NCBI GenBank assembly: GCA_002964805.2
Contig: PUDQ02000001.1
Location: 4,736,001-4,800,000, forward strand
DNA length: 64,000 nt
Source: Trametes villosa
Taxonomy: Eukaryota; Basidiomycota; Agaricomycetes; Polyporales; Polyporaceae
Reading direction: 5' to 3'
In this document: piece by piece, positions 46,017 through 58,400 of the stretch
How the letters are laid out: every line of letters starts with the position of its first letter
Position numbering within the stretch: the stretch's first letter is position 1
Notes under the pieces: model-generated
Told to the model about the DNA's origin: nothing
Database searches by the model: none
What the model saw: the letters and a program-made list of their open reading frames with translations, nothing else
Made by a program: the position numbers and the translations under genes

Positions 46017-47381
46017 TCAGATGTGGGAGTGGCAGTCTGGGCACAAGAACCACTGAGGGTTGGCGGCGTGGGCCGCAATCTCCTGCCTGAGGGCCTCCAT
46101 TGGCTCGGGGTACGCGTTGGGGATGCCGATTGACTGGAGGTATGCGGCGTCAGCCTCAAGCAGGCGGCGCTCGGGCTCGGTGAGCTGTGCATTGAGGCAT
46201 TCGATGAGGAACGCGATAACGTTCTCAGGCACGGCGCCGGCCACGGTGCGCTCACGGACGTGGGCGATGAGCAGCTCGTAGGAGTGAGGAAATGTTTCCC
46301 AGAGGAATGCCTCTATGTTTGCGGTCGATCCGCGAAGGAGCGGCCCGGACTGGGGTCTGCGTTTTATGGGGAGGGTGAGTACGCCGGCCCACAGGTCCTC
46401 GTCGGCGTGCCTAGGCCTGAACGCTGACCAGGCAGGGGGATCGCGGGCGAGGCTGGGGGGACCGGTCGGTGCGAGGCAGTAGGTGTGAAACCACCGTGTG
46501 CAGTTCTGGCACCAGCGGACGCACGCGCCCGTCATACCGCATGGGTAGTATCGTCGGCCGAACTTACAGCGGGCACGATCGGCGCAGATAGGAGGCGTGG
46601 CCTTGCAACAGAGGTCAGTAGAGTGTGCGGACAAAAAGGGGGCGTTGGCGGCGCACTCGAATGAGGGAAAGCTGGTTGTGAACGTCGGCTGCGAGTTTTA
46701 CCTCGGAGCGCAGGAGGTGAGCGGGCTGATAGAGGGTGCGCAGGCTGAGCGTGTGGCTGGCGAACACGACCACCCGGGTGCGCTGACGGAGGTTCGACGC
46801 GGGTTGGATGAACGGGAGATGCTGAGGGCGTTGAACTTGAACGATCTCGAGCGCAGAGAGCGCGCCGAGGAGGTACTCCACGGACGTCTTGTCGATGTCC
46901 AAACGGTAGGGCATGCGAATGTCTGACGAATGAGCGAGGGGCATGCCCTTGACGTACACCTGGTGCGCGCACTCAGCGCGTGTAGCGGCGGGAGCGGAGG
47001 GCTGCTCACGTTGCCCGTCCCAGAGAACCTGCCGATCTCCGCCACAGCGAGGTAGGAGAGCGCGGGGTCCACGGCGTATGGGTGCGCTGCGGACGCGAGG
47101 TAGGCACATCTGGGGAACGGTGAGCAGGAGACCAGGAGCGGTGCGCGCGAGCTTACACAGATCCTCGGGAAATCGGCTGAGGCGGGAGCGAAGGGTTGCC
47201 CGACACTGGACCGCATATGGGTGAGATGAACGGAGGGGGACTCTGCTTGGCACTCACCCTGGAAAGTGTCGAGCTGCTGCATGGAGGAATGCGAGAAGAA
47301 CCCGACAGGGTCGGTCTGTAGGAGGTGTGTTTCTTCAGCAGAGGAGAGCGTGCCGGACGGAGCAGCGGTGTGGTCGGCCAT
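46017..47381 (-). CDS. BP14: BAH-like/split-PHD protein, subtype A, 386 aa
   Basis: Exons 47381-47258, 47205-47157, 47109-47010, 46959-46657, 46601-46017. Exon 1 LSSAEETHLLQTDPVGFF; exon 2 ends PISRGSV; exon 3 LSYLAVAEIGRF and GTGN. Exon 4 opens VYVKGMPLAHSS with LEIVQV, LRQRTRVV (LRQCGR motif changed), QPAHLLRSEVKL. Exon 5: CADRARC, CQNCTRWFHTYC, LPIKRRP (E to K), FPHSYELLI and CPDCHSHI. It has about four extra residues in exon 5 relative to BP13, around RRLLEADAAYLQ. Probable tandem duplicate of BP13. Confidence 0.8.
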
Positions 47382-47727
47382 GGCGGATGGCAACAGGGAG
47401 GGGAGAGAGAAGGGCAGGGCGCTGCGGGGAGGCGTATTCTAATGGGGACTGGCGAGGAGGGAACGTCGCAGCCCACGCAGGCTGAATGCGCAAAGCCTAT
47501 TGCACACGGGGCTGGCGACACCAAAGAGTACTGAGCCGGTGCAGAAGAGGCACCGATGTGTCGATCGGAGAAGAGCTGTGTCACGGGAAGATGGCGGGTA
47601 TGACAGCATGGGTTCGAGCGCTGCAAGCACGGGAGCGCGGAAGTAAACGGAGGGGTGGACAGGGCTGAAGAGCACCGTTTTAGGTGTATGGGAGGGTAAG
47701 AAGACACACTGGGGACGGCGTGTGAGC

Positions 47728-47755
47728 GCGGCGGAGCAGCGGCCTGCAGTGCCGC
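47728..47755. repeat. 28-bp dyad
   Basis: All fixed blocks intact; variable blocks CGGA, CGGC, AGTG. Confidence 0.8.
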
Positions 47756-47788
47756 GGTGGCCGTGCGGCGAGGTCAAGGTGCCGTGCG

Positions 47789-47816
47789 CCGGGGGAGCAG
47801 CCGCCTGCGGCACCGC
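47789..47816. repeat. 28-bp dyad
   Basis: First block CCGG, the other three intact. Confidence 0.7.
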
Positions 47817-48068
47817 GAAGGCGGTTTGAGGACTATGCGGGCGGGCAGGCCTCAGCTGAGCCGCAGAGGACGCAGTGGTCGGGTGGAATCCAGCAACACT
47901 GCCGAGATACATTGTGACCAAATACGGGTACGGACATACATGCGATCATGAGCCTATCGTTACATTTCTACCGCGCTGCTGGCCGAAAGGGGCGTGGGTT
48001 CATGGAACTGCTATGCGGGGGGCAAGGGCGAACACGAACGAGCAAGAGAGGGCGCGTCGAGGTTCCCA

Positions 48069-49453
48069 TCAGATACTCCTCGCGCAGCGGGGGCAGGTGA
48101 ACCACTCCTGACGTTCCTTCTGAGCAGCAATCTCCGCAGCGAGGTCGTCCATCGGCGCAATGTGGTGGTCGCTAGAGAGGCCCATCGCGGCCATGTGCGC
48201 GGGATCGCGCTGTTCGAGCACAGTGAGCTGGTTGTCCAGGAACGCGCGAATGAACGCCTTGATGTTCTGAGGAACGCCATGGGCGGCGTGGATGGTGCGG
48301 ACGTGGGTGATGAGCAGCTCGTAAGAGTGAGGGAACTTGGCATTGATGACATCGTCCGGCTCCATGGTGCCGACTCGGTGTAGCGACCCAGATTGAGGCC
48401 TGCGTTCGACGGGGAGGCGGAGCACGTCGGCCCACAACCTCTCGTGGCGGGTCGCTGGGTGGAAGTTCCACCAGGCCGGAGCGTGCGGTGCGAGGAGCGG
48501 AGGTGGGCCCTGGGAGATGCACACCGTGTGGAACCACCACATGCACCCGTGACACCAGCGCATGCGGCCGGCGGTGGCGTCGTATGGCTGATAGAGGTGC
48601 CCGAGCGTGCAGTTGGGGAAGTCCAAGCAAAGAGGGGCCGGGTTCTGGAGTAAGAGTGAGTGAGTGATAGTTCATCGGTCAGCGGGACGCCTGCACAGGC
48701 GGCGGACAGGAGGGACGTACTGTGGTGAGTTGGACGCCGCCAGCTGCGTCTTTCTCCAAGATGAGGTCGCACCTCCAAAAGTGTGCGGGGCGATAGACGG
48801 TGCGAAGGCTGATGGTGGAAGGGTTGAAGGGGACCAGCCGACCGCACTGGCGGAGGCGCGCGATGGGTTCGATTGTCGGCGGACAACCAATCTCACGAGT
48901 CTGCACAACCTCCAACGTGCGAATCGATCGGATGACCCGGTGGGTGTTGGGATTGAGGGAGCGCACGTCGTCTTTGATAGACGTCCAGTACATGAGGGGT
49001 GTGGCCTCGACGTAAATCTGGAAAGCGCGCTGAGTGCTTGGGACAGCGCGCGAAAGCTCGCACTCACGTTTCCTGTGCCAGAGAACTGACGAATGGCCGT
49101 CACCAGGATGTAAGTGACGTTCGCATCGGGGACGTCGTCGTGCACATCATCGGCGAGACGGCAGCACCTGCGGTGCGATGAGTGGGATACAAGCTGGAAG
49201 GGGAGGGTGCTCACACTGTGCCGGGTGCGACGGGTTGGGGAGGAAGCGAGGGCTCGGCGGTCACTGAGGAGGACGTTTGTGACGGGGGGACGACAGCACC
49301 AAGGAAACACTCACCAAAGATGCTAGGCACATGGTGTGCCGAGGGGTGGTGCATGAACGCCGTGGGGTGCCTCCGAAGCAGGCGAGCCTCCTGGGCAGCA
49401 TTGAGCGGGTTGGCGGTGGGCAGGTATTGCTGGGGAGCGTTCAGAGCAGCCAT
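48069..49453 (-). CDS. BP15: BAH-like/split-PHD protein, subtype A, 386 aa
   Basis: Exons 49453-49315, 49263-49215, 49167-49068, 49017-48721, 48644-48069. Exon 1 is the longest of the standard forms (LNAAQEARLLRRHPTAFM, HPSAHHVPSIFG); exon 2 ends PVAPGTV; exon 3 NVTYILVTAIRQF and GTGN. Exon 4 opens IYVEATPLMYW and has LEVVQT, LRQCGRLV, RPAHFWRCDLIL. Exon 5: CLDFPNC, CHGCMWWFHTVC, LPVERRP, FPHSYELLI and CPRCARSI. The extra Cys of the YSPC motif seen in BP8/BP9 is Tyr here, which indicates that it is not a core metal ligand. Confidence 0.8.
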
Positions 49454-50054
49454 GATGCAACGGGGCGGGGGTATTGGGGAGGAGGGACGGCGAATGAATG
49501 CCCAGGGGCTATACGTGTTAACGAGAGATCGGTCAGGCTGCCAATGCAGGCTCGAGGGTGCAAGAAGCCTGCCAAAGAAAGGTTTGACGGCTGGGTGCGC
49601 GCACTGCAAATGGTGGTCGAAGGACGGCGGGCAAATGTGCCGCAAAGACGTTGCAGAGGCCAGTGTTTCTCCGCTGGGGTTGGGATGAGCAGGCTGCTGG
49701 CTGAATATTCGTCCGATCGAATGTTTGAAACTGTGGTGCTCTGGCCTGCGGACGCAAAATTCTGCAACGCAGAGCGCTCAAAATGCATACGAAGACATGT
49801 CCATCGTTCCGGGTCTGTATACGGACGCGGTCGCGCAGGGCATGGCTCGTGCGCATACAAAGGGAGAGCGGGCGGGCTGTCGCGGACACGTGATCCTGTG
49901 AGGATGGACTTGGGGCATCGGCGATGGGGTAAGTTGCCTTCCAGAGTGAGTGGACTTGGTGGATCCGACTGCCAATGGCGGTGACGCAACTGTCGGCGCG
50001 AGCGCGGATCGCATACCCACAACAGTGGGATGACCCAACGCACTGGCGTGCGGC

Positions 50055-50082
50055 GCGGAGCAGCAGCCGTCTGCGCGGGCGC
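50055..50082. repeat. 28-bp dyad
   Basis: Last block GCGC, first three intact. Confidence 0.7.
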
Positions 50083-51060
50083 ACCCGATCGATCTGTAAG
50101 CGCAGGAGCAGCGCATGCGCTGGGGAAGATCGCTGCGCTCGGTCGTAGTGCGCAGACCCTCGGACACGTTCTAGATTGCGATTGGGGGTAGGAACGGTGC
50201 GCGAAGGCAAAGGTCCAGGTGATCGCGGAGAGGACCAAGCCTGGACGCGAGAAGGTGGCCGGTGCTTCTGGGTGGGCAGGTGGTTCTCAAGTTCTGTGCG
50301 CAATGGCGGTCTGATTGGGGACAGAGTGCGACACGGCCGTGGCAGGGATGCGCCGGGCTGTGTTGGCGCGGGAGGCCAGGGACGAGGAAACAGAGTTTGT
50401 GCCCCATGGGGCGTGCCACAAAGGGACGACAGCGTGAGATGGCCGTGCACGCATGTGGCCATGAAGCATCGAAGGCGTCGTGGGGAAGCGCGGTAGTGCG
50501 AACCCGGCGCAGGGCGCGTGCGATGATCCGCGAATAGATGCGTGCGGCGCAATTGGCCGGTGACAGTTTGTGCGGCGCTGTTGCAGAACAAGGTTAGAGG
50601 ACGGAATGGCGCGCGGAGCGCGGGAGGCGCACGCCAGCGCCGTTCAGGAGTGTATCGCACGGGAAGGTCTATCCAGGGAAAGGAAGCACACCCCGAGAGG
50701 GCGGGTGAGAGCCCGCTCCTCAATGGAGCCTGTATCCCGAGCGAACGGGAGCCAATGCGCTGTGGTCACCGTGTGGAGCGCTGTGACAGGAGCAAGGGCG
50801 GCAGAGGAAGCGGACTGTGGACGGAGTGACGGCACGCAGCGGAGCAATTGCAGGGCTGAATCGCGGGGTGCGCACGGAGTTTCCCCGTCAGCGAAGCCGC
50901 AGCGCGCGGTGTCTTGGGCAAAAAAGGGGCACAGACGGCGCTTGCCGTGTGCGGATCGCTGCGAGAAGCACGCTATGCTGGGCGCGCAACCCTCCGGGCG
51001 CGCGCGCTCGGTAACGTCAGAAAGAAGCGTCTTGGGAGAACGGCACGGCGGAAAAGGTGC

Positions 51061-51316
51061 CGTAGACAGGGTGCGAATGCGGCCGAGCAGGCCGCTGCGA
51101 GTCCGCAAGGGCGGGAACAGGGACCGGGGGCCGTGCGGTCGGGCAGCCGTCTGCTCAGCCGCACGGGGGAAGCGCACCGATGGCGGCCAATCAGCGTGGA
51201 TGTCATGGTGGGTGTGAGTGCGGCCGGGCAGGCCGCTGCGAGTCCGCAAGGGCGGGAGCAGGGACCGGGGGCCGTGCGGTCGGGCAGCCGTCTGCTCAGC
51301 CGCAAGGGGGAAGCAC
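51061..51316. repeat. Direct duplication with 141-bp offset, carrying four perfect dyads
   Basis: The segment from 51061 recurs 141 bp later with very few differences. Each copy carries two perfect dyads that start 56 bp apart (51079/51135 and 51220/51276). Confidence 0.85.
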
Positions 51317-51606
51317 GCCGATGGCAATCCGATACTTTTTACGCTGGGAGAGGGGATCGCACGGCGGGCGCGGCGGTGAGCACTAGGCCAGAGTGTGGTG
51401 ATGTCAGGTACTTTGCCAGTGGTTCACACATAGACGGGTGCGATCGCATACATCGGACGGCGGGGTGCTGGTCTACTGAAACAGCGAGCCACAGAAGGAG
51501 GTCGCAAGCATGGCGCGCGCGGAGTACGTGCGATACAAGGTGTACAGACGGAGGACTCGAGAAAGGGATTTGTTTATAGAGTACAGCAAGGGGAAGGGCG
51601 TGGCGA

Positions 51607-52951
51607 TCAGATGCTCTGTTCACAAGAGGGGCACTGGAACCAGCGGGGCCGAGCAGCATGCGCTGCGATCGCGCCCTCGAGCGCGACCATGGGCTCAACG
51701 CTCCTGTCTGCGAATGCGGAGGGGTGGTAGACGTCGGTCTGCTCAGCCTCGTTGAGCAGGCTGTAGAGGTGCTGATTCAAGTACTCCCGAGCGTCCTGCG
51801 GCACCCCATCTAGCTCGTGGGTCTCACGGACGTGGTCGATGAGGAGCTCGTAGGAGCGGGGAAATGTCCCTGCTTGGGCGGGCCCCGACTCGCCCAAGCT
51901 TTCCGGACGAAGAGGTGGGGTATAGGGCCTGCGCTCGATCGGAAGGCGAAGAACGCTTGCCCAGAGTTGCTGATCGGGGTCCGTGGGGACAAAGTCCCAC
52001 CAGCTCGGACGGGCGGGCGAGTCGATCGGGGAGGTGGCAGGCCGCATGCAGCGCGTATGGAACCAGAGGGAGCAGTTGGGGCACCATCGCACGAGGCCCT
52101 CGCGCTGATGGCAGGGTGAATAGCGCCGGCGATACGTGCAATCGCGCCCTAAACGGCAGATGACCGGCGGGCTCTGCAACGAAGAGTGAGCGATGGCCTT
52201 GGGCGTAGGTGGTCGTGGAGACGTACGCGGGCAACGAGGATCTTGTTCTCTGCATTGACCGTGACGGCGACCTCGTCGCGCCAAAAGTGCGCAGGACGAA
52301 AGAGCGGTCGCAGGCTGAGGACGTCGCTCTGGAATGGGATGATGTGCGCAGACTGAGTGAGATGAAGGGCAGAGACAATGAGCGGAGGCCTCTGCGGGCG
52401 GTTGACCTGCACGACCTCCATGCCCCGGAAGGTGTGGGTGATGTTTCGCGTGGCCCCGCAGGCAGTGTGCGCGTCAGCCGCGTGCGTGAGCGACCAGTGT
52501 TCGAGGCGCGTTCCTGCGACGTAAATCTAAAGCGCGCGTCAGATGTGCGATGGAGAGGTAGAAGATACGTCCCGACGTTTCTGGTTCCCAAAAAGATGCG
52601 AATGTCGTCGACTATCATGTACGAGGTCTCGTGGTCGGCAAGCGCCACGTTCTGCGGGTCGAAATAGCCGCAGCTGCTGTCCGTTGAGTCAATGTCTAGC
52701 TGTGAGTGTGTGCACTCACATGGAGCCGGGGGAGATCCTTTGAGGAAGCAGCCACTCGTTTGTAGACACTGGTGCACGTGTCCAATACCAAAACTGGGCG
52801 GGCGCGGTGAACACGTACCCTGAATCGTGTAAAGACTGCGGGCGGAGGGATGTGAGAGACAGTGCAGCGGGTGGTCTCGGATGAGGGCGTTCTCTTCGGT
52901 AGTGGAGAGCGTACCCGGAGGGTGTGGGCGGGAAGGAAGTGCGCCGGCCAT
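51607..52951 (-). CDS. BP16: BAH-like/split-PHD protein, subtype A, 381 aa
   Basis: Exons 52951-52819, 52768-52720, 52673-52577, 52526-52227, 52173-51607. Exon 1 LSTTEENALIRDHPLHCL, HPSARSLYTIQG; exon 2 ends RISPGSM as in BP9; exon 3 TSYMIVDDIRIF and GTRN with a weak GTCGGG donor. Exon 4 opens IYVAGTRLEHW with MEVVQV, LTQSAHII in place of LRQCGR, RPAHFWRDEVAV. Exon 5: CRLGRDC, CPNCSLWFHTRC, LPIERRP, FPRSYELLI and CPSCEQSI. A TTATAAC box at 52991 lies 40 bp upstream. It is the last family member before the satellite block. Confidence 0.78.
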
Positions 52952-54390
52952 GCTGGGAGGGCCACAGCGGAGAGTGCCCAAGAGAGGTCGTTATAACGAA
53001 CGGAGTGACGAGCGACACAGGGGGGTGTAGGCGGCGCGATGCCCGCCAAGCGGGGGTTAGAGGACGTGACCGTCGTAACGTATCAAGGGGTGGGGCGGGA
53101 GAAGAGGCGGCATGTAAAAGGAGAGAATGCAAAAGGGAAGGAGGTATCCCGCAGTGTGCGCACGGTCCATAGCAACACCACCGAGTGCAAGCGCACTGGG
53201 AGGGCACCTTTATTGCCGAAAGAGGTCGAGATCGTGTAGCGCTCGATGAGTGTGGACTGATGGCGCTGCACGCCGGTGCAGCGACCTGCTCGCCCGCAAA
53301 TTGGACTGTTCAGTGTATTAGGCCTGGATAATCAGTAAAAAGCGGTCGGTGCGCTTCAAGGTGCAGCTAGTGCTTTTGCGCGCTGGTGCAGTGACCTGCT
53401 CGACCGCAGATTGCATTTTTCGGCACAGCTGGGAGGAATGGCAGGGGGGACGCGGTGCGGCAGGCCACTGCTGCACCGCTTCGCAGTAATAGCCACGATA
53501 TCGCTTCTGTCATGAAGCCGCTGGTGTTGTGTACATTAGTGTCATTGCGCGCGCCGCTCCACGTGTATTGGGCGTGTGCAAGCGGAAGACGCCCTTGTGG
53601 GAACACGTTAGCACCCACGGCAGGAGGCTTCGAATTCTCAGAGTTTGATCCCAAAGGAAACGAGACCCTCAAAGGAACCCAGATCCTGTGATGAAGTGAT
53701 GTGGGATAGCCGTCTGCAAATGCGGCCGGTGATCACTCATCTGCACTTGACCCTATCACGGAAGCCGGTGTGGGCTTCGAGAGTGGATACGACATGTTAA
53801 TTGTGCTTCCTGATCGGGGGAGATTATAACGAGAATCGCAAAACGCGATTGGGCCATCTCGACCGGATGCCAGAGTGTGAGAATCAAACAAGGAAGATGA
53901 GGAGCTCATGGGTATGCTCCGGCAAGCGATGCCGGTCAGCGGAGCGATCGGTGTGGGAACGGCTGTGCTATTTGCAATTGCGCGCCTAGAGAAACAGGAT
54001 AAATAGGGCGAGCTGTTGCTGTTGAGCCGCACCCACACCCCTTCCAGTCCTCCCTGCGGACCTCCCTTGACCGTCGAAAGCTCGAAGGGTACCGCTCCAC
54101 GGCTCGACGTGCACACTGCTGCCCCTGCTGATCAGGGTGAAGGATACCCTCCTCTGCGATCGTGTGTGCTGAGCAGGATAGGAGCTAGCGCGCATGAGGT
54201 GAGCGAGGGATGGGTGGGGCCAAGTGCGAAGTGAGACTTCCTTATCCCCAACGGAGATGAGGAGGTTTCACTTCGCACTGGTCCAATGTGCACCCTTTGG
54301 GCGATGGGGGTGCCGACGAGCAGCAGGCCGCGTGAACGCATGTGACAAGGGAGCTGGGAGGAGTTGAGCACGTTTCTGACCGGTGAGTGA
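52952..54390. other. Transition from the BP cluster into satellite DNA
   Basis: No supported gene. Dyads at 53380 (first block GCGC) and 53452 (perfect), with weaker relatives near 53280. Confidence 0.5.
53380..53479. repeat. Two 28-bp dyads
   Basis: 53380-53407 has first block GCGC; 53452-53479 is perfect. Start-to-start spacing is 72 bp. Confidence 0.75.
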
Positions 54391-56560
54391 GCGGTGCTGC
54401 AGGGCGCTGCTTGATCGCACGCAGGATGCTCATGGTAGGGGTTTGGTCTGACCGGTGAGCGGTGTAGCAGCGAGCTGCGCGCCCGCGTGCGACGAGGGGT
54501 GTGTGGCAGCATGCGATGAGGTAAATGTATGTGTTTCTGAGGGCTTGTACGCGGTGTGGCAGCGAGCTGTGTCGCCGGTCGCAGCCCCGCGCACGATGTG
54601 GTCATCGCACGGGTGTTGCGATGTAATGAAAGGTCAGTTTGTGGCATTGCTTAAGGTCCGATCGGTGCACTCTGCAGGTGTGTTCAATGGGGAGTGCGAT
54701 CGGTGCGCTCCGAAGCTACGTTCAAAGAGGAGTGCGATTAGGGATGTGTAGCGATATAACGTTGCCGCAACTGGCTGCTGTTGACGCTTTGTGGCTGATG
54801 ATGTGCGGTGCGATAGTGAGCTAAGTGAGGAGATGAGGAGGTTTCACTCCGCACTGGTCCAATGTGCACCCTTTGGGCGATGGGAGCGCTGACGAGCAGC
54901 AGTCTCTATGAACGCGTGCGACGATGCAGGTAGGAGGAGCTGAGCATGTTTCTGACCGGTGAGTGAGCGGTGCCGCAGCGTGCTGATTGATCGCACGCAG
55001 GATGCTCATGGTAGGGGTTTGGTCTGGCCGGCAAGCGGTGCAGCAGCAAGCTGTGCGCCCGCGTGCGATGAGATAGACACATTGCGGAGGGCTACTGCGC
55101 GGTGAGGCAGCGAGCTGCGCGGCCGCCCGCAGTAGTCAGCCTGTGAAAGGTGCGAGGGGCTTCTCCTGGGCGGGTGAGCGGCCCAGCAGGACGCTGCGCG
55201 GCCGCGCAGGATGTGGACATCGCGCGGGTGTTGCGATGTGGTTGAAGGTGAGTTTGCGATGCATGGGAAAGATTAACCTGGGCAAGAAGTATACTGTGAT
55301 GATGCTTCAATTGCGATCGGTTCGCTCCGAAGATGTGTTCAATGAGGGGCGCGATTAGGGCTGTGCGACCGTGTGTAGCGATAAAACACCAAAGACTTGG
55401 CAGCACTGTGGCTTTTCGAGCGGTGGAGTCTTGTGCTTTCAGGCCGTGCGCAACCCGACCCACAATGCGGCTCAGCAGGCGTCGGCGGTACCGCAAGCCA
55501 ACATGGCTTAGCAGGTTACTCCTGGCTTGCATGTCCTGCGATTAGCAGCGCAACAGGGGACTGCCCATCCCCTGGCAAACTACCCCGCAGTGTGTTGTCG
55601 TGTGGGTGATTGCGCTCAAAAGCTGATTGTGGAGGCCTCAACCGATTTTGGCCAGGCGGGTGAGTAGTGTGGCAGTGCGCTGCACGACCGCTGACTGCAT
55701 AGCTGCAGCCGTGCATGCACTTCTTCAAATAAAGGGGTGGCCCTTGCATTAGCTGTCCTGGGGCATGGTCGTTCGAGAGGACAAGTTTCTGGGCGAGCTC
55801 GAGGGTAAGCTGCAAGTAGTATACTGTGGACTGTTGGGTGTGATCGGTGTACTGTGCAAGCTTGTGTGATAATGGCTGCGTGGGCACATGCAGGAAAGTC
55901 TTTGTGATTGGATGCAATGAAAGGATGGAAACTGACGTGACACATTCATGATTGCTAGTGAACAGCGCAGAAGTGCGCTGGACAAAATCATGTGGCCGCC
56001 CAATAGCGAGGCCGCTTTTGATTTAGTTAGGGGTCTATTACGGGTGTCGGTGACACAAAAGCTTTGTTAGGCCGCGCGGAGCGCGATTGACAGTGTTGTG
56101 GGGCCCTGTGCGAGCACAAATGCCTTTTGCACGCATGCAACCGCTCAAAGGGGGTAGGTCATCATTGTGAGCGGTGAGGTTTGGGTGCTTGATACTCCTG
56201 CAATGTGCGCTCCATGGGCAAAGTCCGTCTCATGAGAGCGGTGGGCCAGCAGTAGGCAGCACAAATATGGGGTGCAAAGCGGTGGTTGGGAATATTTCAG
56301 CACACGTTCAATCGGCCTGACTGACAGTGCACTGACAGTGCAGCAGCGCGCTGCGCGACCACACGTAACTGAATAATGGCGGGGGTTTGACATGGTCGGA
56401 GCGACGTTGCTGAGCGCTGCTGCAGCGCGCTGCACGACCGCGTGCAATGCAATGGTGGTAGAGGCCTCCAATAGTTTTGACTGCTAGCGAGCGGTGCAGG
56501 AGTGCGCTGTGCGACCGCATGTGGCAAGCGTTGTGGACAGCTGGTGGTGTCTACTCTAAT
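54391..56560. repeat. Diffuse dyad satellite, irregular spacing
   Basis: Dyads recur at 54391 (last block TCGC), 54459 (perfect), 55035 (third block CTGT), 55099 and 55178 (both perfect), with degraded copies to about 56.5 kb. Near-repeated flanks such as the CTTTGGGCGATGG stretch (about 54294 and 54872) and GCAGGATGCTCATGGTAGGG (about 54421 and 55004) show larger segmental duplications of about 580 bp. No gene supported. Confidence 0.75.
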
Positions 56561-57059
56561 CCGGTTCTAGTAAGCCTCTAGCCCATTAGGATGCGATTTG
56601 CAGCGCGGCAGGGCCCGGGGTCCCTGCAAAGCAGTATGTGGCAAAGCACGAAGCTTCAAGGCCACCTACCCTGTGATTTGTGGCCCAGCAGGTCCCTGCA
56701 TATCAGCAACGGAATGTGCAGCTATGCGGTGGGGTGCTGTATTGCACGGGGTGCGATTCACTCCAGCAGTCCCATCACAGGCTGCATGGTTAGTCGTAGC
56801 GGTTCAGGGGAACGTTTCACTGCAGGACCTGCAACATGAGCGCACCATCCTGTGATTTGGGGTAGAGCGGAGCCCTGCTGCTCAGAAGAGTGGTCTGCAG
56901 CTACGTAGAGACCGCTCGCATCTCAGAGAGTGCAATTCACGGCTTAGCAAGAGCCTGAACAACCGCAGACTGGTGTGCAGCTTGGCAGAGGCATCCTGGC
57001 CTGTATACTGTGCGATATGTGGTGCAGCAGCGCCATACTCCCCGGGGAGTGATGAGCGG

Positions 57060-58400
57060 CAACGCAGTCCCCTGCCGTGCCGCACAGGGTGCGATATGTG
57101 GGTTTGCAGCCCACACAGGGTGCAATTTGCAGTCGAGCAGGCCCCTACATGAGCGTAGGTATGAGCGGGCACGCAGTGCCCTGCCGTGCCGTAAACAGTG
57201 CGATATGCGGGCACGCACCCCCTTCGCGAGCGCAGGGGGCGCAATGTGCGGTCGGGCAGGCCTCTGCATGAGCGCACGGGATGCGATTTGTGGTCGAGCA
57301 TGGATGAGCGGGCACGCAGTCTCCTTTGCAAGCACACAAGGTGCAATTTGCGGTCGAGCAGTCCCCTGCACGAGCGCACGGGGTGCGATTCGCGGTCGGG
57401 CAGTCCCCTGCCGTGCCGCAAAGAGTGCGATTCGGCCGCAAAGAGTGCGATTCGTGGTCGAGCAGTACCCTTCGCGGGCGCACAGGGTCGATTCGCGGTC
57501 GAGCAGTCCCCTTCGCGAGCGCACGGGGTGCGATTCGCGGTCGGGCAGGCCCCTGCCGTGCCGCAAAGAGTGCGATTCGGCCGCAAAGAGTGCGATTCGT
57601 GGTCAAGCAGTACCCTTCGCGAGCGCACGGGGTGCGATTCGCGGTCGGGCAGGCCCCTGCACGAGCGCAGGGATGAGCGGCCACGCAGTCCCCTGCCGTG
57701 CCGCAAAGAGTGCGATTTGCAGTCGAGCAGTCCCCTGCCGTGCCGCAAAGAGTGCGATTTGCAGTCAAGCAGTACCCTTCGCGAGCGCACGGGGTGCGAT
57801 ATGTGGGCACGCACTCCCCTTCGCGAGCGCACGGGGTGCGATTTGCGGTCGGGCAGTCCCCTGCCGTGCCGCAAAGAGTGCGATTCGGCCGCAAAGAGTG
57901 CGATTCGTGGTCGAGCAGTACCCTTCGCGGGCGCACAGGGTCGATTCGCGGTCGAGCAGTACCCTTCGCGAGCGCACGGGGTGCGATTCGCGGTCGGGCA
58001 GGCCCCTGCACGAGCGCAGGGATGAGCGGCCACGCAGTCCCCTGCCGTGCCGCAAAGAGTGCGATTTGCAGTCGAGCAGTCCCCTGCCGTGCCACAAAGA
58101 GTGCGATATGTGGGCACGCACTCCCCTTCGCGAGCGCACGGGGTGCGATTTGCGGTCGGGCAGTCCCCTGCCGTGCCGCAAAGAGTGCGATTCGGCCGCA
58201 AAGAGTGCGATTCGGCCGCAAAGAGTGCGATTCGTGGTCGAGCAGTACCCTTCGCGGGCGCACAGGGTCGATTCGCGGTCGAGCAGTCCCCTTCGCGAGC
58301 GCACGGGGTGCGATTCGCGGTCGGGCAGGCCCCTGCACGAGCGCAGGGATGAGCGGCCACGCAGTCCCCTGCACGAGGGCACGGGGTGCGATTTGCGGTC
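57060..58400. repeat. 42-bp tandem satellite array (about 30 units)
   Basis: The unit starts GTGCGATTCGCGGTCGAGCA and carries the 28-bp dyad with fixed spacing; 57392-57419 is a perfect dyad. Right-hand blocks vary between CTGC/CCGC and CTTC/GCGC. Some units are truncated (GTGCGATTCGGCCGCAAAGA). Higher-order repeats of several units are visible, for example around 57.45, 57.9 and 58.2 kb. Because 42 is a multiple of three and the unit lacks stops in several frames, long open frames appear on both strands; I do not treat them as genes. Confidence 0.9.

Larger units (their letters stand above)
47382..48068. other. Intergenic gap BP14-BP15
   Basis: No gene seen. Shared BP13/BP14 upstream block near 47428-47447; dyads at 47728 and 47789. 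Confidence 0.5.
49454..51606. other. Intergenic gap BP15-BP16
   Basis: 2.15 kb without a supported gene. Dyads at 50055, 51079, 51135, 51220 and 51276; the last four lie in a duplicated segment. Confidence 0.5.

Noticed and set aside
50570..51579. Overlapping long frames on both strands between BP15 and BP16
   Set aside because: They run through the duplicated dyad segments, have no domain, and all resemble repeat-driven open frames.
57060..58400. CRISPR-like array
   Set aside because: The whole 42-bp unit repeats; there are no unique spacers, and the DNA is eukaryotic.
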